Assembly: GCA_035063785.1 (NCBI GenBank)
Contig: JAPSFS010000001.1
Coordinates: 124,001-188,000, forward strand
Direction of reading: 5' to 3'
DNA: 64,000 nt
Source: Comamonas_C sp026954015
Lineage (GTDB): Bacteria > Pseudomonadota > Gammaproteobacteria > Burkholderiales > Burkholderiaceae_C
Shown: positions 8,417 to 17,233 of the stretch, one piece after another
Layout: every line of letters starts with the position of its first letter
How positions within the stretch are numbered: position 1 is the stretch's first letter
Translations under genes and position numbers: made by a program
Notes under the pieces: generated by a model
Told to the model about the DNA's origin: nothing
Seen by the model: the letters and a program-made list of their open reading frames with translations, nothing else
Database searches by the model: none

Positions 8417-9662
8417 ATGCAGATTCCCTACGAGCTGGCCCTGGGCTGGCGCTACACCCGCGCGGGCCGCGCCACGCGGCGCAACGGCTTCATCTCGTTC
8501 ATTTCGGGCGTATCGATGATGGGCATTGCGCTGGGCGTGGCGGCGCTCATCATCGTGCTGTCGGTGATGAACGGCTTCCAGAAGGAGGTGCGCGACCGCA
8601 TGCTCAGCGTGGTCGCGCACATCGAGGTGTTCGCGCCGGGCGGCGCGGCGCTGCCCGACCTGGCGCGCACGCTGGCCGAGGTGCGCGCCAACCCCGAGGT
8701 GGTGGGCGCGGCGCCGTTCGTCGGCGCGCAGGCGCTGCTGGCGCGCGGCGAGGAGATGAAGGGCGTGCTGGTGCGCGGCATCGATCCGGCGCAGGAGGGC
8801 GAGGTGACCGAGATCGCCGACGCCAACCGTCAGGCGATCGACACGCTCGCGCCCGGCAGCTTCAACGTGGTGTTGGGCTCGGACCTGGCGCGCTCGCTCG
8901 GCGTGGGTTTGGGTGACAAGGTGACGCTGGTGGCGCCCAGCGGCCAGATCACGCCCGCGGGCATCGTGCCGCGGCTCAAGCAGATGACCGTTTCGGGCAC
9001 CTTCCACTCGGGCCATTACGAGTACGACTCCGCGCTCGTGCTGCTGCACCACGAGGACGCCGAGCGCCTGTTTCGCCTCGAAGGCCCGACCGGCGTGCGC
9101 GTGAAGCTCAAGGACCTGCACGAGGCCCCACGCGTGACGCAGGAGCTCGCGCGCACGCTCTCGGGGGACCTGCTGGTGCGCGACTGGACGCAGCAGAACC
9201 GCACCTGGTTCGCCGCGGTGCAGGTGGAAAAACGCATGATGTTCATCATCCTCACGCTCATCGTCGCGGTGGCGGCGTTCAACCTCGTCTCCACGCTCGT
9301 GATGACGGTGCAGGACAAGCGCGCCGACATCGCCATCCTGCGCACGCTGGGCGCAAGCCCCGCGAGCATCATGGGGGTGTTCGTGGTGCAGGGCGCGATG
9401 GTGGGCGTGGTCGGCACGCTCGCGGGGCTGCTGCTGGGCCTGCTCGTGGCGTTCAACATCGACGTCATCGTGCCCGCGATCGAGCACCTGCTGGGCGTCA
9501 CCTTCCTGCCGCGCGACATCTACCTCATCAGCCGCATGCCGAGCGACCCGCAGCAGGGCGACATCGTGCCCATCGTGGTGATCTCGCTGCTGCTCGCGTT
9601 GTGCGCCACGCTCTACCCGAGCTGGCGCGCCAGCCGCATCAACCCGGCCGAGGCGCTGCGCT

Positions 9663-9670
<8 letters not shown>
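8417..9670 (+). CDS. lolC: Lipoprotein-releasing ABC transporter permease (LolC/LolE family)
   Basis: 417-residue inner-membrane subunit of LolCDE, which extracts outer-membrane lipoproteins from the inner membrane for LolA. The N-terminus 'LALGWRYTRAGRATRRNGFI' followed by a membrane helix (~residues 30-52), a ~210-residue periplasmic MacB-like domain, and a C-terminal FtsX domain with three membrane helices ('DIAILRTLGASPASIMGVF' coupling helix near residue 315) match the family. Many betaproteobacteria have one LolC/E-type permease acting as a homodimer, so C versus E is not decided here. lolD begins inside its last codons (8-bp overlap), giving a two-gene operon. Confidence 0.93.
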
Positions 9671-10337
<667 letters not shown>

Positions 10338-10396
10338 GGGCGGGCACTAATCCGTCGCGCAGCGCATCGTCCGCGCGGCGCCCCCAGGCGCGTGTT

Positions 10397-11371
10397 TCAA
10401 TTCAGCCGGATGTTCTGTGCCTTGATGATGCCGCCGAGCAGCGCGGTTTCCTGCTGCACGCGGGTCTTGAGGCCCTCGGGCGAGGTACCCACGGCCTGCC
10501 AGCCCTGCATGAAGAGGGTCTCGCGCACCGAGGGCGTCTTCAGGATGGCGGTCACCGCGTCCGACACGCGCGCCTGAACCGCGGGCGGCAGGCTCGCGGG
10601 GCCCACGAGCGCGGTCCAGACCTCGAGATTGAAGTTCTTCACGCCTTCCTCGCTGAGCGACGGCAGCTCGGGCACGAGCGTGCTCTTGCCGCTGCTGGTC
10701 ACGCCGATCGCATGCAGCTTGCCCGCCTTGACCTGCGGCATCGCCACGCCGGGCGGCATCAGCGCCATCTGCACCTGGCCGCCGATCAGCGCGGTGACGA
10801 CCGCCGGGTTGCCGTTGTACGGGATATGCATCGCCTTGAGGCCGGGCACGCGCGTCTTGAGCAGTTCCATGCCCAGGTGCGCGACCGAGCCCGCGCCCAC
10901 CGAGCCGTAGTTCCACTTGTCGCCCTGGCGCACCGCCTCGGCGAAGAAGGCCGCGCCCTGCGGCGTGCTCGTGGGCGCGACGAGGATCAGCGGCGCGGTG
11001 GTGAGCAGGCTCAGATCGCAGAAGTCGCGCGCAGGGTCGCAGGGCAGCCTGGAGTACAGCAGCCTGGACGACGTGAGGTTGCCGTTGATCACGATGCCCA
11101 GCGTGTGCCCGTCGGTCGCCTTGGCCACCTGGTCGGTGGCGATGTTGCCGCTTGCGCCCGGTTTGTTCTCGACCACCACCGACTGCCCCAGCGCGTGCGC
11201 GAGTGGCTCGGCGATGGCGCGCGCCACCATGTCGGGGGTGGAGCCGCCGGGAAAGCCGACGAGCAAACGCACGGGTCTGGTCGGCCAGCCCGCGGGCTGG
11301 GCGTTGGCCGCGTGGGCCCATCCGGTGGTCGCGAGGGTGGCTGCGAGAGTGAAGTGTCGGCGTTGCATCAT
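10397..11371 (-). CDS. Tripartite tricarboxylate transporter (Bug-type) substrate-binding protein
   Basis: Periplasmic binding protein of the TctC/Bug family, which is greatly expanded in Burkholderiales. A signal peptide follows the start (MMQRRHFTLAATLATTGWAH, cleaved near AANA-QP). The mature domain has typical Bug motifs: 'RPVRLLVGFPGGSTPDMVAR', 'VVVENKPGASGNIATDQVAK' and 'HIPYNGNPAVVTALIGGQVQ'. Usual ligands are carboxylates. No cognate TctA/TctB membrane genes are nearby, which is common for this family. An upstream in-frame start would add 17 residues; MMQRR gives the better signal peptide. It is followed upstream by an AhpD-like gene on the same strand, 72 bp away. Confidence 0.9.
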   Translation of the reverse strand: MMQRRHFTLAATLATTGWAHAANAQPAGWPTRPVRLLVGFPGGSTPDMVARAIAEPLAHALGQSVVVENKPGASGNIATDQVAKATDGHTLGIVINGNLTSSRLLYSRLPCDPARDFCDLSLLTTAPLILVAPTSTPQGAAFFAEAVRQGDKWNYGSVGAGSVAHLGMELLKTRVPGLKAMHIPYNGNPAVVTALIGGQVQMALMPPGVAMPQVKAGKLHAIGVTSSGKSTLVPELPSLSEEGVKNFNLEVWTALVGPASLPPAVQARVSDAVTAILKTPSVRETLFMQGWQAVGTSPEGLKTRVQQETALLGGIIKAQNIRLN

Positions 11372-11443
11372 GGTCGTGGTTCCCGGCAGGAGAGCGTGGT
11401 TCGTGTGGCGGTGGCGGTGCATGCGCCAGCGCCACCGGGGCGC

Positions 11444-11809
11444 TTACCTGCTCGCGCCCAGCGCCTCGTCGAACGCCGCGACGGTGCTCGCCGCGTACAT
11501 CAGCGACGGTCCGCCGCCCATGTAGACCGCGACGCCGAGCATCTCGTGCACCTCTTCGCGCGTGGCGCCCAGGCGCGCGAGCGCCTGCGTGTGAAAGCCC
11601 AGGCAGCCGTCACAGCGCGCGGCCACGCCGATGGCCAGCGCGATGAGTTCCTTGGTCTTGGCGTCGAGCACACCGGGCGCAAGCGCCGCCTTGCCCATGG
11701 CGTTGAAGCCCGCCAGCACGTCGGGTGCGCTCTCCTTGAGCTTGCGCACGTTGCCGGAGATGGTCGAGGTGAGCTGCTTGTAATCGGTCGTGGTGAGGGC
11801 GGCGGGCAT
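11444..11809 (-). CDS. Carboxymuconolactone decarboxylase / AhpD-like small protein
   Basis: 121 residues, the length of the classic CMD domain. 'GVAARCDGCLGFHTQALARLGA' carries CxxC plus the downstream His, pointing to a thiol peroxidase-like redox role rather than true carboxymuconolactone decarboxylation (those lack CxxC). The preceding 'LDAKTKELIALAIG' helix is typical. The ATG at 11809 has AAGGAG at ideal spacing. It may be co-transcribed with the Bug receptor downstream and diverges from the SDR gene at 11898. Confidence 0.88.
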   Translation of the reverse strand: MPAALTTTDYKQLTSTISGNVRKLKESAPDVLAGFNAMGKAALAPGVLDAKTKELIALAIGVAARCDGCLGFHTQALARLGATREEVHEMLGVAVYMGGGPSLMYAASTVAAFDEALGASR

Positions 11810-11897
11810 GGTGGGCTCCTTGCAAGGTGTTAGAGGAATGCGCCCGGCGCAATGCGCGCGGGCCCTTCTATCATGACGGTTTGCCAGGAGGATACGC

Positions 11898-12599
11898 ATG
11901 GGAACCGACAGAACAACGGTGTTGATCACGGGTGCCGCGGGGCAGCTGGGCGCGGCGGTGGCCGCGTGGTTCGAGCGCCAGGGCGCGCGCCTCGTGCTGC
12001 TCGACCGCGACGAGGCGGCGCTGCGCCGGCGCTTCGGCGCGATTGCGGACGCGCTGCTGCTGCCCGTGAACCTGCTCGAACGCGAAGCCGTGACGGCCAC
12101 CGTCGCCGAGGCCGTTGCGCGCGTGCACCACATCGACGCGCTGTGCCATCTGGCGGGCGGCTTTCACATGGGCGAGCCGGTGCATGAGCTGCCCGCAAGC
12201 GCGTGGGACTTCATGATGGACCTGAACGCGCGCAGCCTCATCCACGTGGCCGCTGCCGTGGTGCCGCACATGCGCGCGCAGGGGGGCGGGCGCATCGTCA
12301 CCGTGGGCGCGGCGGGCGCGCTCAAGGGCGGGGCGCAGGTGGGGGCGTATGCCGCATCCAAGAGCGCGCTGATGCGCCTGACCGAATCGATGTCCGCCGA
12401 GCTGCGCGACGAGGGCATCAACGTCAACGGCGTGCTGCCGTCCATCATCGACACGCCGCCCAACCGCGCGTCCATGCCCGATGCCGATTTTTCGCGCTGG
12501 GTCGCGCCCGAGGCGCTGGCGGAGGTGATCGGTTTTCTCGCCTCCGACGCGGCGCGCGCGGTGCATGGCGCGCTCGTGCCGGTGCTCGGGCGCGTGTGA
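11898..12599 (+). CDS. Short-chain dehydrogenase/reductase
   Basis: 233-residue classical SDR. The NAD(P)-binding motif 'LITGAAGQLGAAVA' (~residues 9-22), 'LCHLAGGFHMGE' (NAG-like) and the catalytic 'YAASKSAL' (Tyr and Lys near residues 153-157) are present, with Ser upstream in 'VTVGAAG' replaced by a Gly/Ala-rich turn. The C-terminal substrate loop is short. The substrate is unknown. AGGAGG precedes the ATG. The stop overlaps the GTG start of the tatD-family gene, so both belong to one short operon. Confidence 0.85.
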   Translation: MGTDRTTVLITGAAGQLGAAVAAWFERQGARLVLLDRDEAALRRRFGAIADALLLPVNLLEREAVTATVAEAVARVHHIDALCHLAGGFHMGEPVHELPASAWDFMMDLNARSLIHVAAAVVPHMRAQGGGRIVTVGAAGALKGGAQVGAYAASKSALMRLTESMSAELRDEGINVNGVLPSIIDTPPNRASMPDADFSRWVAPEALAEVIGFLASDAARAVHGALVPVLGRV

Positions 12600-13462
12600 G
12601 CCTGTTCATCGACACGCACTGCCACCTGGACGCGCCGGAATTCGGCGCCGACCGCGACGCCATGCGCGCCAGCGCGCGCGCGGCGGGCGTGGCGCAGTGC
12701 GTGATCCCCGCCGTCGCGCGTTCCAACTGGGACGCGGTGCGTGCCCTGGCGCATGCCTGGGGCGACAGCTATGCGCTGGGCATCCACCCGATGTGCACGC
12801 CCGAGGCGGGCGAGGCCGACGTCGAGGCGTTGCAGGCCGGGCTGCAGGAGCATGGGGGCGATGCGCGCCTTGTGGCCGTGGGCGAGATCGGGCTGGACTA
12901 CTTCGTTGCCGGGCTCGACGGCCCGCACCAGGAACGCCTGCTGCGCGCGCAACTGCGGCTGGCGCGGCGCCACGACCTGCCGGTGCTGCTGCACGTGAGG
13001 AAGAGCTGCGACCGCGTGCTCAAGGCACTGCGCGAGCTGCCGGTGTCGGGCGGCATCGCGCATGCGTTCAACGGCAGCCTGCAGCAGGCGCGGGCCTTCA
13101 TCGCCATGGGCTTCAAGCTGGGCTTCGGCGGCGCGGTGACGTTCGAGCGCGCGCTGCATCTGCGCCGCCTGGCCGCCGAGCTGCCGCTCGACGCGCTGGT
13201 GCTGGAAACCGATGCACCCGACATCCCGCCGCAGTGGCTCTACCGCAGCAGCGCGGAGCGCGCGGCGGGGCAGCCGCAGGGTCGCAACAGCCCGGCCGAG
13301 CTGCCGCGCATCGCCGGGGTGCTGGCGCGGCTGCGCGGCATGGCGGCGGACGAGCTGGCCGACGCCACCACGCGCAATGCGCGCGCCGTGCTGCCCCGCC
13401 TGGGCGCCTTGCTGCCGCCGGGCGGGGCGGAGTTTCAAGCCTTTTTGGCCTCCAGCCCTTGA
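12596..13462 (+). CDS. TatD-family metal-dependent hydrolase (putative DNase)
   Basis: 288 residues. The metal-site signatures of TatD hydrolases are clear: 'FIDTHCHLDAPEF' at the N-terminus, 'AVGEIGLDY' mid-protein, 'PVLLHVRKSCDRV', 'IAHAFNGSLQQA', and 'VLETDAPDIPPQW' towards the C-terminus. Family members are 3'-5' exonucleases or phosphoesterases. The only start consistent with the conserved N-terminus is GTG at 12596, overlapping the SDR stop. The last ~10 codons (FLASSP) run into copy 3 of the dispersed palindrome, suggesting that repeat insertion re-made the C-terminus. Confidence 0.9.
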   Translation: MSLFIDTHCHLDAPEFGADRDAMRASARAAGVAQCVIPAVARSNWDAVRALAHAWGDSYALGIHPMCTPEAGEADVEALQAGLQEHGGDARLVAVGEIGLDYFVAGLDGPHQERLLRAQLRLARRHDLPVLLHVRKSCDRVLKALRELPVSGGIAHAFNGSLQQARAFIAMGFKLGFGGAVTFERALHLRRLAAELPLDALVLETDAPDIPPQWLYRSSAERAAGQPQGRNSPAELPRIAGVLARLRGMAADELADATTRNARAVLPRLGALLPPGGAEFQAFLASSP

Positions 13463-13492
13463 CCAGCAAGCGCGGACAGCTATGAGTATAAG
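13442..13492. repeat. Dispersed palindrome, copy 3
   Basis: Reads TTTTTGGCCTCCAGCCCTTG, then ACCAGCAAGCGCGGACAGCTATGAG. It overlaps the 3' end of the TatD-family gene and fills the space to the convergent PEP-mutase-family gene, where it might also act as a weak hairpin. Confidence 0.6.
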
Positions 13493-13498
13493 AGCGGT

Positions 13499-14359
13499 TC
13501 AGGTATAGCGCTTTTCCAGCGCGTCCCACGCGGGCTTGCCCACGAGCCGCTGGCGCTCGGCGAAGGGCGTGACGAGCCCGCTCGATTCGAGCAGTTCCTT
13601 GTCGTCGCGCAGCGTGGCGAGCGCCTTCTGCATGCCGTGCACCGCACCCTGCAGCGCGGCGTTGGCGTACAGCACCATGGCGTAGCCCATCCGCCCCAGC
13701 TCGGCGCTGCCCACGATGGGCGTCCTGCCGCCGATCACCATGTTCATGAGCAGCGGTGCCGCCAGCCGCTCGGGCAGCGCGCGGATTTCCTCGGCGCGGG
13801 TGACGGCCTCGACGAACAGCAGGTCGGCCCCGGCCTCGGCAAAGCGCGCGGCGCGCTCCACCGCCGCGTCGAACCCCAGCGTCGCCGCCGCGTCGGTGCG
13901 CGCCATGATGAGCAGGTCAGGGTCGGTGCGTGCGTCGACCGCGGCCTTGATCTTGCGCACCGCTTCCTCTTCGGAGATCACCGCCTTGCCGCTGAAGTGT
14001 CCGCAGCGCTTGGGCGCCACCTGGTCTTCGAGCTGGATGCAGTCGGCGCCGGCGCGCTCCAGCGTGCGCACCGTGTGATGGACGTTCAGCGCGTTGCCGA
14101 AGCCCGTGTCGGCATCGACCAGCAGCGGCAGGCTCACCGCGTCGCGGATGCGCGCCGTGTGTTCGGCAATCTCGGCCAGTCCCATGAAGCCCTGGTCGGG
14201 CAGGCCGAAGTGCATGTTGGTCACGCCCGCGCCGGTGATGTAGATGGCCTCGAAGCCCAGGTCTTCGATCACCTTGGCCGACAGGGCGTTGAATGCGCCG
14301 GGCACGAGCAGGCCGTTGCGGGCTTCAACGAGTTGCTTGAGTTTTTTGCGTGTGGACAT
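13499..14359 (-). CDS. Isocitrate lyase/PEP mutase-family enzyme (methylisocitrate lyase- or oxaloacetate decarboxylase-like)
   Basis: 286 residues, TIM-barrel lyase. The active-site segment 'VAPKRCGHFSGKAVIS' contains the K-[KR]-C-G-H motif with catalytic Cys, the metal-site 'LLVDADTGFGNALNV' and 'IQLEDQ' are present, and 'IMARTDAAATLGFDAAVERA' is conserved. PrpB has KRCGH followed by RPN; here FSG follows. The sequence looks closer to carboxyphosphonate phosphorylmutase/oxaloacetate decarboxylase-type members. The neighbourhood (prpD, prpC) still suggests C-C cleavage of a 2-methylisocitrate-like acid to pyruvate and succinate. It begins 78 bp after prpD on the same strand, with a dispersed palindrome between. 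Confidence 0.85.
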   Translation of the reverse strand: MSTRKKLKQLVEARNGLLVPGAFNALSAKVIEDLGFEAIYITGAGVTNMHFGLPDQGFMGLAEIAEHTARIRDAVSLPLLVDADTGFGNALNVHHTVRTLERAGADCIQLEDQVAPKRCGHFSGKAVISEEEAVRKIKAAVDARTDPDLLIMARTDAAATLGFDAAVERAARFAEAGADLLFVEAVTRAEEIRALPERLAAPLLMNMVIGGRTPIVGSAELGRMGYAMVLYANAALQGAVHGMQKALATLRDDKELLESSGLVTPFAERQRLVGKPAWDALEKRYT

Positions 14360-14378
14360 GTCTTGCGCCGTCTTTGAA

Positions 14379-14429
14379 TGAAAATGGCCGCTGGCGCTTG
14401 TCCATCAAGCGCGAGCAGCTATGAAAATG
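14379..14429. repeat. Dispersed palindrome, copy 4
   Basis: Reads AAAATGGCCGCTGGCGCTTG, then TCCATCAAGCGCGAGCAGCTATGAAAAT: the cleanest intergenic copy. It lies between prpD and the PEP-mutase-family gene, within their presumed transcript. Confidence 0.65.
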
Positions 14430-14436
14430 GTGGCGT

Positions 14437-15888
14437 TTAGATCACGAACAGATCGACGTACTCGTGCACCGGCATCGCCGCCAGCGCGCGCGCATCGAGC
14501 GAGACGGCAAGGATCGCGTCCTGCTGCTTCTTCGGGAAGCGCCGCGCGAGGTTGGTGCGGAACTTGGCCTCCAGCAGCGGGATGCCCTCGGCGCGGCGGC
14601 GCTTGTGGCCGATGGGGTATTCCACCGCCACCTCGGGCAAGCTGCTGCCGTCCTTGAACTGAACGGTCAGGGCGTTGGCGATGCTGCGCTTGTCGGGGTC
14701 GTGGTAGTCCCGGGTGTACTGCGGGTCTTCCACGCAGTGGATGCGCGCGCGCAGGGCGTCGATGCGCGGGTCGGCCGCGGCGGCGTCCTCGTAGTCGGCG
14801 GCGGTGAGCTTGCCGCAGATCAGCGGCACGGCCACCATGTACTGGATGCAGTGGTCGCGGTCGGCGGGGTTGTTCAGTGGCCCCTGCTTGTCGATGATGC
14901 GGATGCAGGCCTCGTGCGTGCGGATGGTGATCTGCTCGATGTCGTCGATGGTCTTGCCCGCGTCCTTGAGCTGCCGGTGCAGCGTGACGGCGGCCTCGAC
15001 GGCGGTCTGGCTGTGGAACTCGGCCGGAAAGCTGATCTTGAACAGCACGTTCTCGCTCACATAGCTGCCGTAGGGCCGCTGGAACTTGAACGGCTGGCCC
15101 TTGAACAGCACGTCGTAGAAGCCCCAGGTCTTGGCCGTGAGCGCGCTCGGGTAGCCCATCTCGCCCGTCTGCGCCATCAGCGCCAGGCGCACGGCGCGGC
15201 TGGTGGCGTCGCCCGCGGCCCAGCTCTTGCGGCTGCCGGCGTTGGGCGCGTGGCGGTAGGTGCGCAGGCTCTGGCCGTCCACCCAGGCCAGCGACACCGC
15301 GGCCAGCGCCTCGTCGCGCGAGAGCCCCAGCAGCTGGCTGACCACGGCGGTCGATGCCACCTTGACCAGCAGCACGTGATCCAGCCCCACCTTGTTGAAA
15401 GAGTTCTCCAGCGCGATCACGCCCTGGATCTCGTGCGCCTTCACGATGCCCCGCAGCACCTCGGCCATGGTCAGCGGCTGCTTGCCGGCGGCCACCGCCG
15501 TGCGGCTGATCCAGTCGGCCGTGGCCAGGATGCCGCCCAGGTTGTCGCTGGGGTGGCCCCATTCGGCGGCCAGCCAGGTGTCGTTGAAGTCCAGCCAGCG
15601 GATGAGCAGCCCGATGTTGAAGGCCGCCTGCACCGGGTCGAGCTGGAACTGCGTGCCCGGCACGCGCGCGCCGTGCGGCACCACGGTGCCCTTGACCACC
15701 GGGCCGAGCAGCTTGCAGGCCGCCGGGTATTCGAGCGCCTCCAGGCCGCAGCCCAGGGTGTCGATGAGGATGTGGCGCGCGGTCTCGATGGCCAGTTCGG
15801 ACGTGATTTCGTAGTTCAGCGCGTAATCGACGATGTCCTGGATGACCGGGTCGTAGTCGGGGCGGATGTTGGAGATGGGAGCGGACAT
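14437..15888 (-). CDS. prpD: MmgE/PrpD family protein, 2-methylcitrate dehydratase
   Basis: 483 residues, normal for PrpD, which dehydrates 2-methylcitrate to 2-methyl-cis-aconitate in propionate catabolism. Family features include 'ETARHILIDTLGCGLEALEY', 'DFNDTWLAAEWGHPSDNLGG' (active-site DxN..HPSD), 'SFNKVGLDHVLLVKVASTAV' and 'SISFPAEFHSQTAVEAA'-like segments. The ATG at 15888 is used because it precedes the conserved 'RPDYDPVIQDIVDYALNY'; an upstream in-frame start has no support. It lies 28 bp downstream of prpC. No acnD/prpF is seen, so this is the PrpD-dependent variant of the methylcitrate cycle. Confidence 0.93.
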   Translation of the reverse strand: MSAPISNIRPDYDPVIQDIVDYALNYEITSELAIETARHILIDTLGCGLEALEYPAACKLLGPVVKGTVVPHGARVPGTQFQLDPVQAAFNIGLLIRWLDFNDTWLAAEWGHPSDNLGGILATADWISRTAVAAGKQPLTMAEVLRGIVKAHEIQGVIALENSFNKVGLDHVLLVKVASTAVVSQLLGLSRDEALAAVSLAWVDGQSLRTYRHAPNAGSRKSWAAGDATSRAVRLALMAQTGEMGYPSALTAKTWGFYDVLFKGQPFKFQRPYGSYVSENVLFKISFPAEFHSQTAVEAAVTLHRQLKDAGKTIDDIEQITIRTHEACIRIIDKQGPLNNPADRDHCIQYMVAVPLICGKLTAADYEDAAAADPRIDALRARIHCVEDPQYTRDYHDPDKRSIANALTVQFKDGSSLPEVAVEYPIGHKRRRAEGIPLLEAKFRTNLARRFPKKQQDAILAVSLDARALAAMPVHEYVDLFVI

Positions 15889-15916
15889 GGGTTTTCTGTG
15901 TTGCGGGTAAGAGGAG

Positions 15917-17074
15917 TCAGGCGCGCTCGGCAATCGGTACGAAGGCCTGATCCTCCGGCCCGACGTAGTGTGCGCTGGGGCGGATGATCTTGTTGTCCTG
16001 GCGCTGCTCGATCAGGTGCGCGGCCCAGCCGCTGGTGCGCGCGATGACGAAGAGCGGCGTGAACATGGCGGTGGGCACCTGCATCATGTGGTAGCTCACG
16101 GCGCTGAACCAGTCGAGGTTGGGGAACATCTTCTTCGCGTCCCACATCACCGATTCGATGCGCGCGGCGATGTCGAACATCTTGGTCGAGCCCGCTTCCC
16201 GGGACAGGCGCTGCGCCACGCCCTTGATGATGACGTTGCGCGGGTCGCTCACGGTATAGACCGGGTGGCCGAAGCCGATCACGACTTCCTTGGCCGCCAC
16301 GCGGCGGCGGATGTCGGCCTCGGCCTCGTCGGGGCTGTCGTAGCGCTTCTGGGTCTCGAAGGCCACTTCGTTGGCGCCGCCATGCCTGGGGCCGCGCAGC
16401 GCGCCGATGGCCCCGGCGATGCACGAATACACGTCGCTGCCCGTGCCCGCGATCACGCGCGCGGTGAAGGTGCTGGCGTTGAACTCGTGCTCGGCGTAGA
16501 GATTGAGCGACGTGTGCATCGCCCGCTCCCAGGTGGCACCGGGTTTCCTGCCGTGCAGCAGGTGCAGGAAGTGCGCGCCGATGGAGTCGTCGTCGGTCTC
16601 CACCTCGATGCGCTTGCCCGAGCTGCTGAAGTGGTGCCAGTACAGCAGCATGGAGCCGAGCGAGGCCAGCAGCCGGTCGGCGATGTCGCGCGCGCCCGGC
16701 AGGTTGTGGTCGTCCTTCTCGGGCAGCGCGCAGCCCAGCGCCGAGACGCCGGTGCGCATCACGTCCATCGGGTGGCTGGCGGCGGGCAGCTGCTCCAGCG
16801 CCTGCTTCACGCTGCCCGGCACGCCGCGCAGCGCCTGCAGCCTGGCCTTGTACGCGGCCAGTTCGGCGCGCGTGGGCAGCTTGCCGTGCACCAGCAGGTG
16901 GGCGATTTCCTCGAACTCGCAGACCTCGGCCATGTCCAGAATGTCGTAGCCGCGGTAGTGCAGGTCGTTGCCGCTGCGCCCCACGGTGCACAGCGCGGTG
17001 TTGCCCGCGGTGACGCCCGAGAGGGCGACGGATTTCTTGGCCTTGGGCGGCGTGGCGGTGGTGGGAACGGCCAT
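15917..17074 (-). CDS. prpC: 2-Methylcitrate synthase
   Basis: 385 residues, the short type-I citrate-synthase form typical of PrpC. It condenses propionyl-CoA with oxaloacetate. Visible motifs: 'GLSGVTAGNTALCTVGR'-like start ('ALSGVTAGNTALCTVGRSG'), 'LHYRGYDILDMAE', 'GSMLLYWHHF', the catalytic 'VIGFGHPVYTVSDPRN' (His) and 'MFTPLFVIARTSGWAAHLIE'. ATG 17074 has AGGAG upstream. It is the first gene of the leftward block prpC-prpD-lyase and is divergent from the ScfR-type regulator. The intergenic region carries repeated GCGAAT motifs that are likely its operators. Confidence 0.93.
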   Translation of the reverse strand: MAVPTTATPPKAKKSVALSGVTAGNTALCTVGRSGNDLHYRGYDILDMAEVCEFEEIAHLLVHGKLPTRAELAAYKARLQALRGVPGSVKQALEQLPAASHPMDVMRTGVSALGCALPEKDDHNLPGARDIADRLLASLGSMLLYWHHFSSSGKRIEVETDDDSIGAHFLHLLHGRKPGATWERAMHTSLNLYAEHEFNASTFTARVIAGTGSDVYSCIAGAIGALRGPRHGGANEVAFETQKRYDSPDEAEADIRRRVAAKEVVIGFGHPVYTVSDPRNVIIKGVAQRLSREAGSTKMFDIAARIESVMWDAKKMFPNLDWFSAVSYHMMQVPTAMFTPLFVIARTSGWAAHLIEQRQDNKIIRPSAHYVGPEDQAFVPIAERA

Positions 17075-17117
17075 GAACGCATCTCCTGTTTCACATCGTT
17101 GGATGGGGCTTGTCATG

Positions 17118-17211
17118 ATTCGCAATTTACGCAAAATGGCGATCCACGGACAGGCCTGAAATGGCGAATCAATGCGAATGAAAAACCCCAATGTTGCGAA
17201 TTTTGCGAATT
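17118..17211. promoter_or_regulatory. Tandem GCGAAT-type operator candidates in the prpC/ScfR intergenic region
   Basis: The 159-bp divergent spacer is AT-richer than its surroundings and has three paired sites. Two are on the plus strand: GCGAATCAATGCGAAT at 17164-17179 and TTGCGAATTTTGCGAATT at 17194-17211. The third, ATTCGCAATTTACGCAAAAT at 17118-17137, reads as a similar pair on the other strand. Repeat period is about 9-10 bp, one helical turn. Their placement between prpC and a ScfR-type regulator suggests binding sites for that regulator, but this is inference. Confidence 0.6.
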
Positions 17212-17233
17212 ACAGAGTCCGGAAGGCTGCACG

